From Heliocidaris erythrogramma (lineage: Eukaryota > Echinodermata > Echinoidea > Camarodonta > Echinometridae): a stretch of DNA of 64,000 nt. The notes below the pieces were generated by a model. It saw nothing but the letters and a program-made list of their open reading frames with translations, was not told the DNA's origin and searched no databases. Every line of letters starts with the position of its first letter. Position 1 is the first letter of the stretch. The translations under genes were made by a program, and so were the position numbers. The stretch covers positions 31,051,313 through 31,115,312 of the forward strand of contig CM046853.1 of assembly GCA_025617745.1 (NCBI GenBank), written 5' to 3'. Below, one piece after another: positions 56,601-60,664 of the stretch.

Positions 56601-57221
56601 TGGAGAGGATACTAGCAAAATGTAGAATATCCTAGACCATGATCTTGGAACAGAATCATTGATGCTGTGACACATACTCGGAAGAGACAAGTTCTGCTGT
56701 TGATTTTTATAATACTCGCCGAAGTCCAAAGTTCAACCCTTGACCCAACACTAATCCTTCACCTAAACATAACTTAAAACACAAATCACATCGCTCACCC
56801 CAAGCTCATATCTTTGATGAAGTGAGCCCAGGGTCCCATTTCATAAAACTTGTTATCAAAAACAACTTTCACATTTCTATGACAAATTTTCTCTCAGCCA
56901 AACAGATGCAAGGATTTCAGTAGCTTATAACAATTATCGTAACTTGTTATTGATAACAAGTTTTATGAAACAGGGCCCAGAACAAATGTCGATGGAGCAT
57001 AATATGTCAGATCACCAAAGTATCAGCATCACCCCAAATCCATCAAGGTAAAACTATCAACAATATCATTATGATTTTATATTTTTGTACCAGGTTTTGT
57101 GAGCTTCGACAACCCGTCAAGCGCTCAAACCGCCATCCAGGCTATGAATGGCTTCCAGATCGGCATGAAGAGACTCAAAGTGCAACACAAGCGCCCTAAG
57201 GATGCCAACAAGCCCTACTAA
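666..57221 (+). CDS. CELF4-like: CELF-family (CUGBP/Elav-like, CELF3/4/5/6 type) RNA-binding protein, 5'-partial, 10 exons spliced
   Basis: Join of 666-714, 18165-18293, 21667-21734, 46783-46932, 48606-48783, 49825-49983, 51482-51571, 52375-52467, 55655-55798 and 57094-57221. The sum is 1188 nt with all phases compatible (1,1,0,0,1,1,1,1,1), giving 395 residues and TAA. Seen: the end of RRM1 ([11 protein letters not shown]), RRM2 at about residues 17-100 (RNP2 LFVGML, RNP1 GCAFVKFS), a linker at about 101-305 rich in Q, A, M, P and T, and RRM3 at about 308-385 (RNP2 LFIYHL, RNP1 CFGFVSFD) ending [10 protein letters not shown]. Known for the family: three-RRM proteins that bind U/GU-rich RNA and control alternative splicing in the nucleus and translation or decay in the cytoplasm; the 3-6 branch is mainly neural. 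[20 protein letters not shown] fits CELF3/4/5/6 better than CELF1/2. The start codon and most of RRM1 lie left of the window, so the ATG at 666 is taken as an internal Met. Which vertebrate paralogue is closest cannot be decided here; a single invertebrate pro-orthologue is likely. Confidence 0.95.
937..1215 (+). repeat. CT-rich microsatellite tract
   Basis: Impure CT/CTTT sequence with a pure (CT)n run at about 1164-1203. The ORF across it is low complexity only. Confidence 0.9.
3588..3613 (+). repeat. (AG)n microsatellite
   Basis: A pure AG run of about 26 nt, followed by a shorter one at 3677-3690. Confidence 0.9.
6700..7350. mobile_element. Candidate 650 bp inverted-repeat element (GTTCACA type)
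   Basis: Left CGTTCACACGTAACACGGTAAACTGG; complement of right (7312-7349) CGTTCACATATGGTCCTGTAAACTGCC. The interior has a few short ORFs with no recognised domain. Confidence 0.5.
10557..10589 (+). repeat. (AG)n microsatellite
   Basis: GA-rich run with one interruption (agagagcaagagagag). Confidence 0.88.
13993..14130. mobile_element. Family A foldback MITE, copy 1
   Basis: 138 bp. Both ends read inward GGGGAG-GTTTCATCA(A/G) then TTGTC-GTGATTTTTACTGACAA, forming about 45 bp imperfect terminal inverted repeats. The core contains CAAGGATTTCAGTAGCTTAT. Non-autonomous; no ORF. Its core orientation is opposite to copies 2 and 3. Confidence 0.85.
14463..14635. mobile_element. Possible decayed inverted-repeat element
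   Basis: CTGTGGAAACAGGGAC at the left faces a complement CAAGTGGAAACTTGATAT at the right. In between, TATATCAGGAATCTCCTTAT and TATATGAGGAATCTTG are a short internal direct repeat. Confidence 0.4.
15207..15575. repeat. Dispersed repeat E, copy 1
   Basis: About 370 bp aligning over its length with 29887-30290. Shared blocks include TTTCATGACAGGAATT, GCTACATGGTTCTAACAAAATG / its variant, AAAAGTTGAAAAAATT, CAATATGGTCATG and AGGGCTCT...AATCAAAAGTTATTGAG. No coding potential; origin unknown. Confidence 0.75.
16236..16381. mobile_element. Family B foldback MITE, copy 1
   Basis: About 146 bp with ends gcccGGTTTCATAAAAC and its diverged complement (gtgaaaccggtccc). The core TTATAAGCTACTCAAATC is shared with family A. 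It is followed by a fragment of a C-family palindrome. Confidence 0.75.
16390..16425. repeat. Family C fragment
   Basis: TCGTCTGCTAAAAGCCAGAA then TGGCATTAACTCATAT matches one arm and part of the loop of the family C repeats. No clear second arm was found. Confidence 0.45.
18165..18293 (+). CDS. CELF4-like: CELF coding exon 2: first half of RRM2
   Basis: 129 nt between gttaacag and gtaaaa, phase 1 at both ends. It begins [20 protein letters not shown] and ends [14 protein letters not shown]. It supplies RNP2 (LFVGML), helix 1 and strands 2-3 of RRM2. It aligns without gaps to the 44-residue segment of vertebrate CELF4. Because it is symmetric (1-1), skipping it would keep frame but destroy RRM2. 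Confidence 0.96.
19395..19497. repeat. Family D short repeat, copy 1
   Basis: Contains GGGTGGATCCTGCATTA and GAGAGTTCAGTAGTCTATGGGTTAAC, the hallmarks of a dispersed repeat whose ends are (T)TAACCC and GGGTTAA(A). Confidence 0.6.
19567..19653. mobile_element. Family C short palindromic repeat, copy 1
   Basis: About 87 bp inverted repeat. The arms contain TTTGGAGCCAGAAGGGC and GCCCTTCTGGCTCCAAA, then TTAACTC/GAGTTAA toward the centre, with an AT-rich loop. Confidence 0.8.
21522..21655 (+). repeat. CT microsatellite, 16-bp minisatellite and C11 run before exon 3
   Basis: (TC)n at 21522-21549, then the unit TCTTGCTCTCTACCTG repeated about four times (21565-21632), then C11 (21645-21655). Only 11 nt separate it from the exon 3 acceptor, so it is the polypyrimidine tract. 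Confidence 0.95.
21667..21734 (+). CDS. CELF4-like: CELF coding exon 3: RNP1 and helix 2 of RRM2
   Basis: 68 nt, entered in phase 1 and left in phase 0. It encodes [18 protein letters not shown] followed by SINMS. RNP1 (GCAFVKFS) crosses the exon 2/3 junction. The acceptor is ttctcatacag after a run of 11 C; the donor is gtaagg. The vertebrate counterpart (CAFVKY...SQTMP) is 26 codons; here it is 22, so the helix 2-strand 4 loop is shorter. The exon is tiny and lies between introns of 3.4 and 25 kb. Confidence 0.92.
21884..21964. repeat. Family D short repeat, copy 2
   Basis: Contains CGGTGGTTCCTGTATTAAAG, GCATGAGAGAATTA and gtcaacacgttaa. Decayed; begins 150 bp after CELF exon 3. Confidence 0.55.
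22345..22690 (-). mobile_element. tRNA-derived SINE, copy 1
   Basis: Read on the minus strand from 22690 it starts GGTGTTGTAGTACAGTGGTT (A-box-like), then GTAGGTTCGAACCCCGG (good B box), as in tRNA-headed SINEs, followed by an unrelated body ending near TATAGCGCC...AAAGAAAGCTATTATT. The body is shared with 54950-55293. The short minus-strand ORFs inside it are not genes. Confidence 0.82.
23497..23866 (+). repeat. GA-rich minisatellite
   Basis: A pure (AG)n start followed by recurring AAGAAGGGAGGGAGCAAAAG / AAAGAGAG units (at least three long copies). Almost purely purine on the + strand over 370 nt. Confidence 0.92.
24998..25325. mobile_element. Candidate 330 bp inverted-repeat element (GTTCACA type)
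   Basis: Left TAAGTTACGTTCACATGATGGG ... AACTTTAAGTTTC; complement of right TATAGCCACGTTTATACGGG ... GAAACTTTAAGTT. The repeats are imperfect. The inside is GC-richer and includes a G10 run. Confidence 0.55.
25486..25539 (+). repeat. (CCCT)n microsatellite
   Basis: About 13 uninterrupted copies of CCCT (54 nt). Confidence 0.95.
25613..25750. mobile_element. Family A foldback MITE, copy 2
   Basis: 138 bp with near-perfect inverted ends (GGGGAGCGTTTCATC...). The core reads ATAAGCTACTGAAATCCTTG, the reverse complement of the core of copies 1 and 4. Confidence 0.88.
26281..26376. mobile_element. Family C palindromic repeat, decayed copy
   Basis: Left arm TTCAACTGAGAGCCAGAAAGGC; right arm GCCTTTTGTCTCTCAACAGATGATATC. 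The A/T-rich centre is as in other copies. Confidence 0.55.
27993..28087. mobile_element. Family C palindromic repeat, decayed copy
   Basis: The right arm TAATGCCCTTCTGGCTTTCAAC is well kept; the left arm (agcgctgaaagggcattaac) has diverged. Confidence 0.6.
28535..28712 (+). repeat. CT-rich tract ending in a C run
   Basis: Impure CT/CTTT repeats, then a run of about 13 C before CTATCTTAG. Confidence 0.85.
29811..29854 (+). other. Short stem-loop
   Basis: CTCTGTTCATCTATC pairs with GGTAGATGAACAGAG (15 bp with one G-U) around a 14 nt loop. It is too short for a normal pre-miRNA; a small palindromic repeat is more likely. Confidence 0.45.
29887..30290. repeat. Dispersed repeat E, copy 2
   Basis: Second copy of the repeat at 15207, same orientation, with a roughly 20 bp insertion (gaacctctcagtgtgttcc). 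The left end GTTTAACTCTTTTCA and AAAAGGGTTAAC at 30614-30625 could be the two ends of a longer (about 740 bp) element. Confidence 0.75.
31385..31455. repeat. Family D short repeat, copy 3
   Basis: ATTAACCCCTGAATTGGGTG at the left and AAATTCAGTAGTCAACGGGT at the right, with the family's central AGGAATGAGA. Confidence 0.6.
31760..32035. other. GC-rich, CpG-containing patch of unknown role
   Basis: Clearly richer in G, C and CpG than its surroundings (CCGGTTTGTTCGCAC, CACCAGCGCCGGATAG, GGCTCGCCGCGCTTCTCG). An 82-codon minus-strand ORF covers most of it but shows no domain. It could be a regulatory element, an old repeat or an unannotated exon. Confidence 0.4.
33240..33760 (+). repeat. CT / CTGT microsatellite with 16-bp repeat
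   Basis: (CT)n grades into CTCTCTGT repeats and then into a regular 16-bp unit CTATGTCTGTCTGTCT, about six to seven copies (33650-33745). All three + strand frames stay open, which is an artefact of the repeat. Confidence 0.95.
34262..34393 (+). repeat. CT microsatellite with decamer variant
   Basis: (CT)n followed by repeats of CTCTATCTCC / CTCTATCTCT. Confidence 0.92.
34484..35070 (+). repeat. Tandem duplication of about 210 bp, one unit interrupted by a MITE
   Basis: Unit 1 (34484-34833) and unit 2 (34857-35070) share TAAAATTTGCATTTGT, TTTTATTCATTGTATGGA, ATGGGT-ACC, GATGCAGA-AGCTGAT-AATAG and GAGAAATTGCCAAG in the same order. Unit 1 alone contains the family A MITE. Confidence 0.88.
34569..34706. 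mobile_element. Family A foldback MITE, copy 3 (with empty-site partner)
   Basis: 138 bp, ends GGGGAGCGTTTCATCAAGCG and its complement. It sits inside the first unit of a tandem duplication whose second unit lacks it, so the insertion came after the duplication. Comparison of the two gives a net gain of about 139 bp and no obvious multi-base target duplication. Confidence 0.9.
35643..35690. repeat. Family D right-end fragment
   Basis: Only the end AATACTCAATGGGTTAACTG is recognisable. Confidence 0.35.
36580..36970 (+). repeat. (CTTTCT)n hexamer tract
   Basis: About 390 nt of pure pyrimidine, broken only by four G between 36605 and 36713. The perfect hexamer core is at about 36774-36912 (roughly 23 copies). 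It gives long fake ORFs of Leu-Phe or Arg-Lys-Glu. Confidence 0.95.
37619..37649 (+). repeat. G-rich run
   Basis: GGGGGAGGGGGCAGGGGG followed by further G, then a CT repeat. Four or more G tracts in a row could form a G-quadruplex. Confidence 0.85.
37973..38056. mobile_element. Family C palindromic repeat, decayed copy
   Basis: Left arm gagtggcagaaggatgttaa; right arm gtggccttctggttctcagc followed by aggcgatatac. It matches the family consensus only partly. Confidence 0.45.
39940..40205. mobile_element. Candidate inverted-repeat element (GTTCACA type)
   Basis: GTTCACATGTGACGAAGTAAAC (39965-39986) and the complement of 40169-40190, GTTCACATTTGACATTGTAAAC, face each other about 200 bp apart. 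The element borders are uncertain. Confidence 0.5.
40827..40859 (+). repeat. C15-A18 homopolymer junction
   Basis: Fifteen C followed directly by eighteen A. Length is likely variable between individuals and prone to sequencing error. Confidence 0.92.
42880..42968. mobile_element. Family C short palindromic repeat, copy 2
   Basis: About 89 bp with arms ACATATCGTCTGTTTGGAGC and a diverged complement ending AGACGATATGT. TA on both outer sides is compatible with a TA target duplication, as in Tc1/mariner-type elements. Confidence 0.82.
43387..43463. repeat. Family D short repeat, copy 4
   Basis: Contains CCGGGTGGCTCCTGTATTAA and AGAATTCAGTAGTCAGCGGG followed by TTAAC. A family B MITE starts about 34 bp further on. 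Confidence 0.65.
43497..43644. mobile_element. Family B foldback MITE, copy 2
   Basis: 148 bp. Ends gggtccaGTTTCATAAAACTT and AAGTTTTATGAAACagggccc. The core CAAGGATTTTAGTAGCTTAT matches family A cores. Confidence 0.87.
45801..46001. mobile_element. Inverted-repeat element with GCAATTGCATACCTGCCAAC ends
   Basis: 201 bp. The left end is GCAATTGCATACCTGCCAAC; the complement of the right end is GCAATTGCAGTCCTGCTAAC. TGTCCCTATTT blocks occur inside. It resembles MITEs common in marine invertebrate genomes. Confidence 0.8.
46020..46098. repeat. Family D short repeat, copy 5
   Basis: The best-kept copy: TTAACCCATTG at the left, CAATGGGTTAA at the right (11 bp perfect inverted ends), with TCCTGTATTAAGCTCATGGG and AGAGAATTCAGTAATCAATG inside. 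It directly follows another inverted-repeat element (45801-46001). Confidence 0.72.
46130..46620 (+). repeat. CT-rich tract with C22 run before exon 4
   Basis: (CT)n at about 46146-46178, a C22 run at 46412-46433, CTTTCCTCCTCTTTCTCT repeated three times (46450-46505), and further CT blocks to 46610. It ends about 170 nt before the exon 4 acceptor. Confidence 0.93.
46783..46932 (+). CDS. CELF4-like: CELF coding exon 4: end of RRM2 and start of linker
   Basis: 150 nt, phase 0 at both ends, acceptor tttgtgcacag and donor gtaatt. It begins [20 protein letters not shown], continues [16 protein letters not shown] and ends [22 protein letters not shown] is the last strand of RRM2 plus the conserved C-terminal extension, and RRMQQM is a CELF hallmark. 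A repeat starting with a strong hairpin lies 25 nt downstream of the donor. Confidence 0.96.
46958..47465 (+). mobile_element. Hairpin-headed repeat with three tandem units, next to exon 4
   Basis: It opens with the hairpin AGCTCATCCGGCCC-GAAT-GGGCCAGATGAGCT (46958-46989), then CCGTGGCGAGGCGTCCGTCG. It continues as three tandem units of about 140-160 bp (47020-47165, 47166-47325, 47326-47464). The last two are nearly identical (TTGCTTCTCCTTCCTCATTT, CTGAAAGACTTTCATGAGGT) and the first is diverged. The class is uncertain. Confidence 0.78.
47960..48280. mobile_element. Inverted-repeat element with GTCCCGTACTATC motifs
   Basis: Left end TTTTTACACTTGCAAAATTTTGC then AGTCCCGTACTATCC. The complement of the right part reads GTTCTCATTTGCAGTTGTAGTCC then TATACTATC. 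An internal palindrome GTCCCGTACTATC (47993-) / GATAGTACGGGAC is present. Extra GGATAGTACAGGGTTAA-like pieces follow to about 48270. Confidence 0.65.
48308..48444. mobile_element. Family A foldback MITE, copy 4
   Basis: About 137 bp. The left end is slightly decayed (GGGGGGGTTTCATCAAGCG), the right end intact (CGCTTGATGAAACGCTCCCC). Core orientation as copy 1. It ends 161 bp before CELF exon 5. Confidence 0.87.
48603..48608 (+). promoter_or_regulatory. CELF4-like: Tandem NAGNAG acceptor at exon 5
   Basis: CAG|CAG at the exon 5 border offers two acceptors 3 nt apart. The second would remove one Gln from QQMLQQQ without changing frame. Confidence 0.6.
48606..48783 (+). CDS. CELF4-like: CELF coding exon 5: Q/A/M-rich linker
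   Basis: 178 nt, in at phase 0 and out at phase 1. Acceptor ccttacag, donor gtatgg. It begins [20 protein letters not shown], then [16 protein letters not shown] and ends GEHLL. It matches the vertebrate pattern QQQAALMA...YLNPMAAF-AAQMQQM. The acceptor is followed at once by another CAG, so it is a tandem NAGNAG site that could add or drop one Gln. Confidence 0.94.
48784..49824 (+). other. CELF intron between exons 5 and 6 (1.0 kb)
   Basis: Phase-1 GT-AG intron, AT-rich, with a T/C-rich acceptor. A weak C-family fragment may lie at 49739-49785. Nothing else recognised. Confidence 0.85.
49825..49983 (+). CDS. CELF4-like: CELF coding exon 6: P/T-rich linker
   Basis: 159 nt, phase 1 at both ends. 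Acceptor gtctttgtag, donor gtaggc. It begins [12 protein letters not shown] and includes [22 protein letters not shown] and [11 protein letters not shown], matching the vertebrate PSIPSPIGVNG...QANGQ...ANGI-PYP region. It is symmetric and could be a cassette. A GA then GGGA repeat begins about 30 nt after the donor. Confidence 0.9.
50014..50139 (+). repeat. (GA)n, (GGGA)n and T22 tract after exon 6
   Basis: (GA)n at 50014-50036, then GGGA/GGGGA repeats to 50108, then T22 (50118-50139). It begins 31 nt after the exon 6 donor on the transcript strand. Confidence 0.94.
50614..50653 (+). repeat. (TA)n microsatellite
   Basis: TA run of about 40 nt with one TTTA interruption. Confidence 0.92.
50851..51110 (+). 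repeat. Direct repeat pair of about 35 bp
   Basis: CCACTTCTCCCTAACGTTCATTTTTTACGCAC-type sequence at 50851-50884 recurs at 51076-51109 with a few changes. The interval reads partly open but shows no recognised domain. TA runs lie on both sides, so this may be debris of an element. Confidence 0.6.
51171..51319. mobile_element. 150 bp inverted-repeat element inside a TA repeat
   Basis: Left end GACTAATGGGTACATTAGG; right end CTTAATGTACCCATTAGTC. TA runs flank it (51143-51168, 51322-51344), as if inserted in a TA microsatellite. Inside, CCAACTGTCGACCTAATGTA occurs about twice in tandem. Confidence 0.78.
51482..51571 (+). CDS. CELF4-like: CELF coding exon 7: polyalanine linker exon
   Basis: 90 nt, phase 1 at both ends, acceptor tttcatatttcag, donor gtcagt. 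It encodes [14 protein letters not shown] followed by [27 protein letters not shown] is strongly conserved in CELF3-6 just before RRM3. It is a symmetric exon and could be skipped in frame. Confidence 0.95.
51572..52374 (+). other. CELF intron between exons 7 and 8 (0.8 kb)
   Basis: Phase-1 GT-AG intron. It contains the roughly 205 bp inverted-repeat element at 51910-52113. The rest is unique AT-rich DNA. Confidence 0.85.
51910..52113. mobile_element. 205 bp foldback element with central palindrome
   Basis: Left: AGGCATTATTTAACCAGTCACGG. Complement of right: AGGCGCATTATTTCACCAGTCG. At the centre is a perfect 14 bp palindrome TTGCATACTATTTG (51993-52006) / CAAATAGTATGCAA (52017-52030). Located between CELF exons 7 and 8. 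Confidence 0.72.
52375..52467 (+). CDS. CELF4-like: CELF coding exon 8: linker just before RRM3
   Basis: 93 nt, phase 1 at both ends, acceptor catccctgacag, donor gtgagt. It encodes [20 protein letters not shown] and ends AAAPQRE. It matches vertebrate YPAAYGQISQAF...[18 protein letters not shown] spans the junction to exon 9. Confidence 0.95.
52468..55654 (+). other. CELF intron between exons 8 and 9 (3.2 kb)
   Basis: Phase-1 GT-AG intron. It has a short (CCAA) run near 52543-52563, a tRNA-derived SINE on the minus strand (54950-55293) and a C-rich acceptor (cccccctaactcccaccccag). Otherwise AT-rich with nothing recognised. Confidence 0.85.
54950..55293 (-). mobile_element. tRNA-derived SINE, copy 2
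   Basis: Same family as 22345-22690, same strand. On the minus strand: GGTGTTGTGGATCAGTGGAT (A box) and CTGGGGTTCAAATCCC (B box). The shared body includes CTCCACCCAGGTGTTAAATG, GGTACCCGG-AGGATGCGAA and GGGGTAATAAT. Confidence 0.82.
55655..55798 (+). CDS. CELF4-like: CELF coding exon 9: first part of RRM3
   Basis: 144 nt, phase 1 at both ends, acceptor aactcccaccccag, donor gtaagt. It begins [20 protein letters not shown], then [19 protein letters not shown], and ends TNQSKCF. RNP2 is LFIYHL. This is the most conserved part of CELF proteins and matches vertebrate CELF1-6 almost residue for residue. Confidence 0.98.
55953..56205. mobile_element. 250 bp inverted-repeat element
   Basis: Ends TTTTAACCCCTACCATGCCG and GGCATGGAAGGGGTTAAA form about 18 bp imperfect inverted repeats. 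The inside is AT-rich, with GGCGGCAAATCCCGCC near the left end. Confidence 0.7.
56831..56978. mobile_element. Family B foldback MITE, copy 3
   Basis: 148 bp. Ends gggtcccaTTTCATAAAACTT and AAGTTTTATGAAACagggccc. The core CAAGGATTTCAGTAGCTTAT is the same as in family A. It lies 115 bp before CELF exon 10. Confidence 0.88.
57094..57221 (+). CDS. CELF4-like: CELF terminal coding exon 10: end of RRM3 and stop
   Basis: Entered in phase 1 after atttttgtaccag. It encodes [20 protein letters not shown], then [22 protein letters not shown] and TAA (57219-57221). RNP1 (CFGFVSFD) crosses the exon 9/10 junction. The sequence ends at the normal CELF C-terminus; vertebrate proteins have QLKRPKDANRPY. A good donor (cag|gtatgt) sits 42 nt after the stop. 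Confidence 0.98.
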
Positions 57222-57263
57222 GAATACACAGATGCTCCTGCAGGGGAATTCGTTCTGGAGCAG

Positions 57264-57269
57264 GTATGT
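57264..57269 (+). promoter_or_regulatory. Candidate 5' splice site in the 3' UTR
   Basis: GAGCAG|gtatgt occurs at 57264, 42 nt after the stop codon. If used, it makes a 3'-UTR intron, but the junction would sit under the roughly 50 nt usually needed to trigger nonsense-mediated decay. I found no acceptor that I would pair with it confidently. Confidence 0.35.
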
Positions 57270-57876
57270 CTTCAGTTATCTTGGATAGTGGTTAGATAGA
57301 TTTTTCAATCACAGCTCCTTCTGTGCCTTGATTGGCAAAGCTTTCAGGAATCCATATATTGGACTTTGTATGGACTATTAAATTTGCTGGTATTTTCTTC
57401 TTGGAAGAGAAATGGATAAACATATTTTGAAGTTGTGTTTCCATGGAGAATATTAAGTAATGTTAAATTATTTTTAGTAGTATCAAAAACTGATTTTGGC
57501 TCTTGGAATTCCATTTAGGATCATTTTTTTATAAAGCTTGTGGTACTGAAGGTTTTTATTGTTTGTTCAACTTGATGCAAATGTATCATTATGCATGAAA
57601 TGTGTTTTAATCGAAAGAGAAACATCTGCTTCGGAAGACCTTGAATATTCTGCTGGGCAATGAAATGAGTATATACTCCATTGCCTCTCTAGTCGATTTG
57701 ACATTTTATGAACCTCAAAGTGTTTTCTGTTAAGTTTGAGGATTTGTGTTTCCATTTGGTCCCCAAACAATTTCAGCTTTGTTGCTGAAAAAGAAACTTT
57801 GGGCATTAATACATAGTTTGCACAAATCCCAATTACCATGTGTATAGGCTGCACCTAACCCTAACACTGTTATTAG

Positions 57877-57960
57877 TCTTGCACAATGAAACCTGTGATA
57901 CAGTACACTTCCCTGATATAGTGTCCATCCTTGTTTCACAGGTTGTATTGCATAAGATGA
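57877..57960. repeat. Short inverted repeat in the 3' UTR region
   Basis: CTTGCACAATGAAACCTGTGATAC faces a complement CTTATGCAATACAACCTGTGAAAC across about 35 bp. It could be a small MITE or a UTR stem. Confidence 0.4.
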
Positions 57961-58009
57961 ACAACACAATGGAATTTAATATGCAAATTATTTTTTGGCA
58001 ACAAAGCTT

Positions 58010-58670
58010 AAGGCCCGGTCACACCGCCAGAACTTTGCTGGAGCGTTCCTGGAGCGGTGAAAAAAATGAATCACCGCTCGTAACCGTTCACCACCGTTTA
58101 ACAGAAGTTGGCCCCCGTTAGGGCAACGGCGTATACGCTCGGCCACCGCTGATGGTCCCTCCTACCGCTCCGAAAGTTTTGAGCTGCACAAAATATTGCG
58201 AGCGGTGAGGAGCGGGCAATTTTCCGCTCCGGCAAAGTTCACCACCGCTCCAACAACGCCCAGTCAAAGTTTGGCACCGCTAGACGCAAGTTCGTGGACG
58301 CTTGGGTCCGCTAGGCCAACGCAGAAATCTTGAACGCTGGACCACCGCTGCTTCGCCAGCTTTGCCCGGGCGGTGATTAAACGTTGCACAAACTTTGGTG
58401 GAGCGGTTGTAAGCGTTTTACGAGCGGACACGGGATTGCTGGAACGGTGTCGGGCGTTCCATTGCGGTGATGAACTTTGGTTTGGCGTTGGTATGGAGGT
58501 GTCGGAGCGGGACCAACGCTCGCTACCGTTAAACCAACGCTAAAGCAACGCCGGCTTCAGCGGTGCACCGCATTTTGTGCGCGGTGACGAGCGTTGTCGA
58601 AATTCGGCCCCCTCTCCCTACCGTTGAAGGAACGCTCCAACAAAGTTCTGGCGGTGTGACCGGGCCTTTA
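58010..58670. mobile_element. GC-rich 660 bp inverted-repeat element in the 3' UTR region
   Basis: Ends AAGGCCCGGTCACACCGCCAG and CTGGCGGTGTGACCGGGCCTT continue inward as AACTTTG(C/T)TGGAGCGTTCC, about 40 bp of inverted repeat. TTAA lies at or beside both borders. The interior is much richer in GC than its surroundings and carries many short GAGCGGTG / CACCGCTC / CCAACGC motifs. No ORF of note. Confidence 0.85.
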
Positions 58671-60658
58671 AATTGTTCAGAGACCAAATGGGATTGCAAA
58701 TTCACAACCAAAAAAAATGCAACAGAAATAACATTTCTAGGTCCACTATTTGCTACATACATGTAGGACTGCCACATTGACTACTCTACTATGATGTTGA
58801 AACAATAGCGACTACTCCCGAGTCTTAACTTCGTGAATGATGGATCTTATAAACAATTGTTTTTTTAATGTCTTAGTGCCTCTGAAGAGAAAATAATACT
58901 GTTTTCTTTTAATTCCCAGATCGGATTAAATTTGTAAGTTACACGATTTCAATTTTTTAAATATAAAATTGAAAGACATCCATTATTTATTATTCAGTTT
59001 TGTTATTAACAACTGAAGTAGGAACAATACCCATGCACGTCGATGAATATTCATCCAAGTTCTTCATTTTTTCCCCCTTTTCTTACTTCATTTAAATACA
59101 GGCTGTGCCACGCTTTGGATGTTACACCCCCTTCAAGTGTCTGACAAAGAGAGAGAAAAGTTCTTCTTGTTTTCGTATTCAAATTTTGATTCCATCCTCC
59201 TTGAATGTGCAGTGAAATGGAAAGAAATTTGATCATTGATTTTTGCGATGACTGAATGAAAAAAAAAATCAACTTTGTACATATTCTTACCAAGCTTACT
59301 TTGGAATTTTTAGGACATTTGTAGCATTTTGAGTATAAAAACTGAGGAAGATTTACTACTAAGGATTGTTGAAATGCATAATTTGTATATATGATTTTCT
59401 TATTTACATTTCATGACATGGAATGAGTTGTAGCAGTAAATCGTGTAAGAAAAGGTATGAAATTTTGATGCCGAATTTGATAGATAAATCATGAATTCTC
59501 ACCTATACATATTGTTATGATAAAAAGAAATGAGAATGTGGAATATTTCTTCTTTTTTTCTATTTTACTCTTTGCTTTGAATTACAGAAAAGATTCATGC
59601 ATATTATTATTTCGAATGAATTGTAGAAAATCTACGACAAGCTGCATGTGTAGAACACTGCATGGTTCAGAAGATATTTGCAATTGTACCATTGGAGCTC
59701 AGAAATAAGACAGAATGGTAAAATGTATATTTTTTTTCCAGCAGTGCTTATATATATCATTAGTGAAATCTAAAGCTGCAGCTCACATTTATCTCAAATT
59801 TATCTCAAAAGCAAATGGTGAGATTAACAAGATGAGAGAAAGGAGAAGTTTTGAATATGCTGTGTTGCTTTTTCTTATGGAGAAAAATGATTTCCTTATT
59901 CATGAGTTATCTTGTTCTTGGTCTGTGCTATTCTTTCTTCAAAGAAAAACTCAGGCCAAATCATAAAGAAGTGCAATATATATATGCCATATAACCCTCC
60001 AGTAGGGGGCCAAAAAGTAGTTGGAAGAGTTGCTTGATAGACAATGTTTTTTTTTTGTTTGAATTGAAGGAAAGATGTGTTACTCCTTGTTCTTATTTTG
60101 TCGTCATAAATTATTATTCAGATCAGAAGTCCTATCTTTTTTGTAAGTCCAAATCCCATGCACGTTATTTTTGTACGGTAAAAGCCAAGCTGTTATATTT
60201 CTGTGTTTAGAGTACTTATTTATTGATTTAACTTATTCTCCATGTCATGATGGACAACCAAAGAGTCTGGTGTTTTGTGCGGCAGTCTAGAATTAGTTTA
60301 TGTGTTTTTATGTTGTGTTCACTTCATCAAATCACTGCTCATATCCTCTCATTCTGTTTGTATAGAATCATCCATTGAAAGTTGTAAATCAAGACCCCAA
60401 AGTGGCAGTTTCACGAATGTAATCCTCAAATCAGAATTGGATAAGGTCTTGTCGGCCTACTTTCAAACAGTATCCTTTCCCTGCCAGGATATACAACAGC
60501 ATCGGTATAATCACTCTCCATATACATTTTGTTAAATGAGGAGTTCTTTGGAAATCTGGGATATATTTAATGGGTTTTAAAAAATGCCCACAAGGTTTAA
60601 CTTTGAAAATTTTGAAAGTAATTTTTTCAGTAGATCTATTTTTTTGTTCCTATATGAT

Positions 60659-60664
60659 AATAAA
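60659..60664 (+). terminator. Candidate poly(A) signal AATAAA
   Basis: Canonical AATAAA about 3.4 kb after the stop codon. GT/T-rich sequence is present downstream but is not distinctive in this AT-rich DNA. Confidence 0.3.

Larger units (their letters stand above)
55799..57093 (+). other. CELF intron between exons 9 and 10 (1.3 kb)
   Basis: Phase-1 GT-AG intron splitting RNP1 of RRM3. It contains a roughly 250 bp inverted-repeat element (55953-56205) and a family B MITE (56831-56978). Confidence 0.85.
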
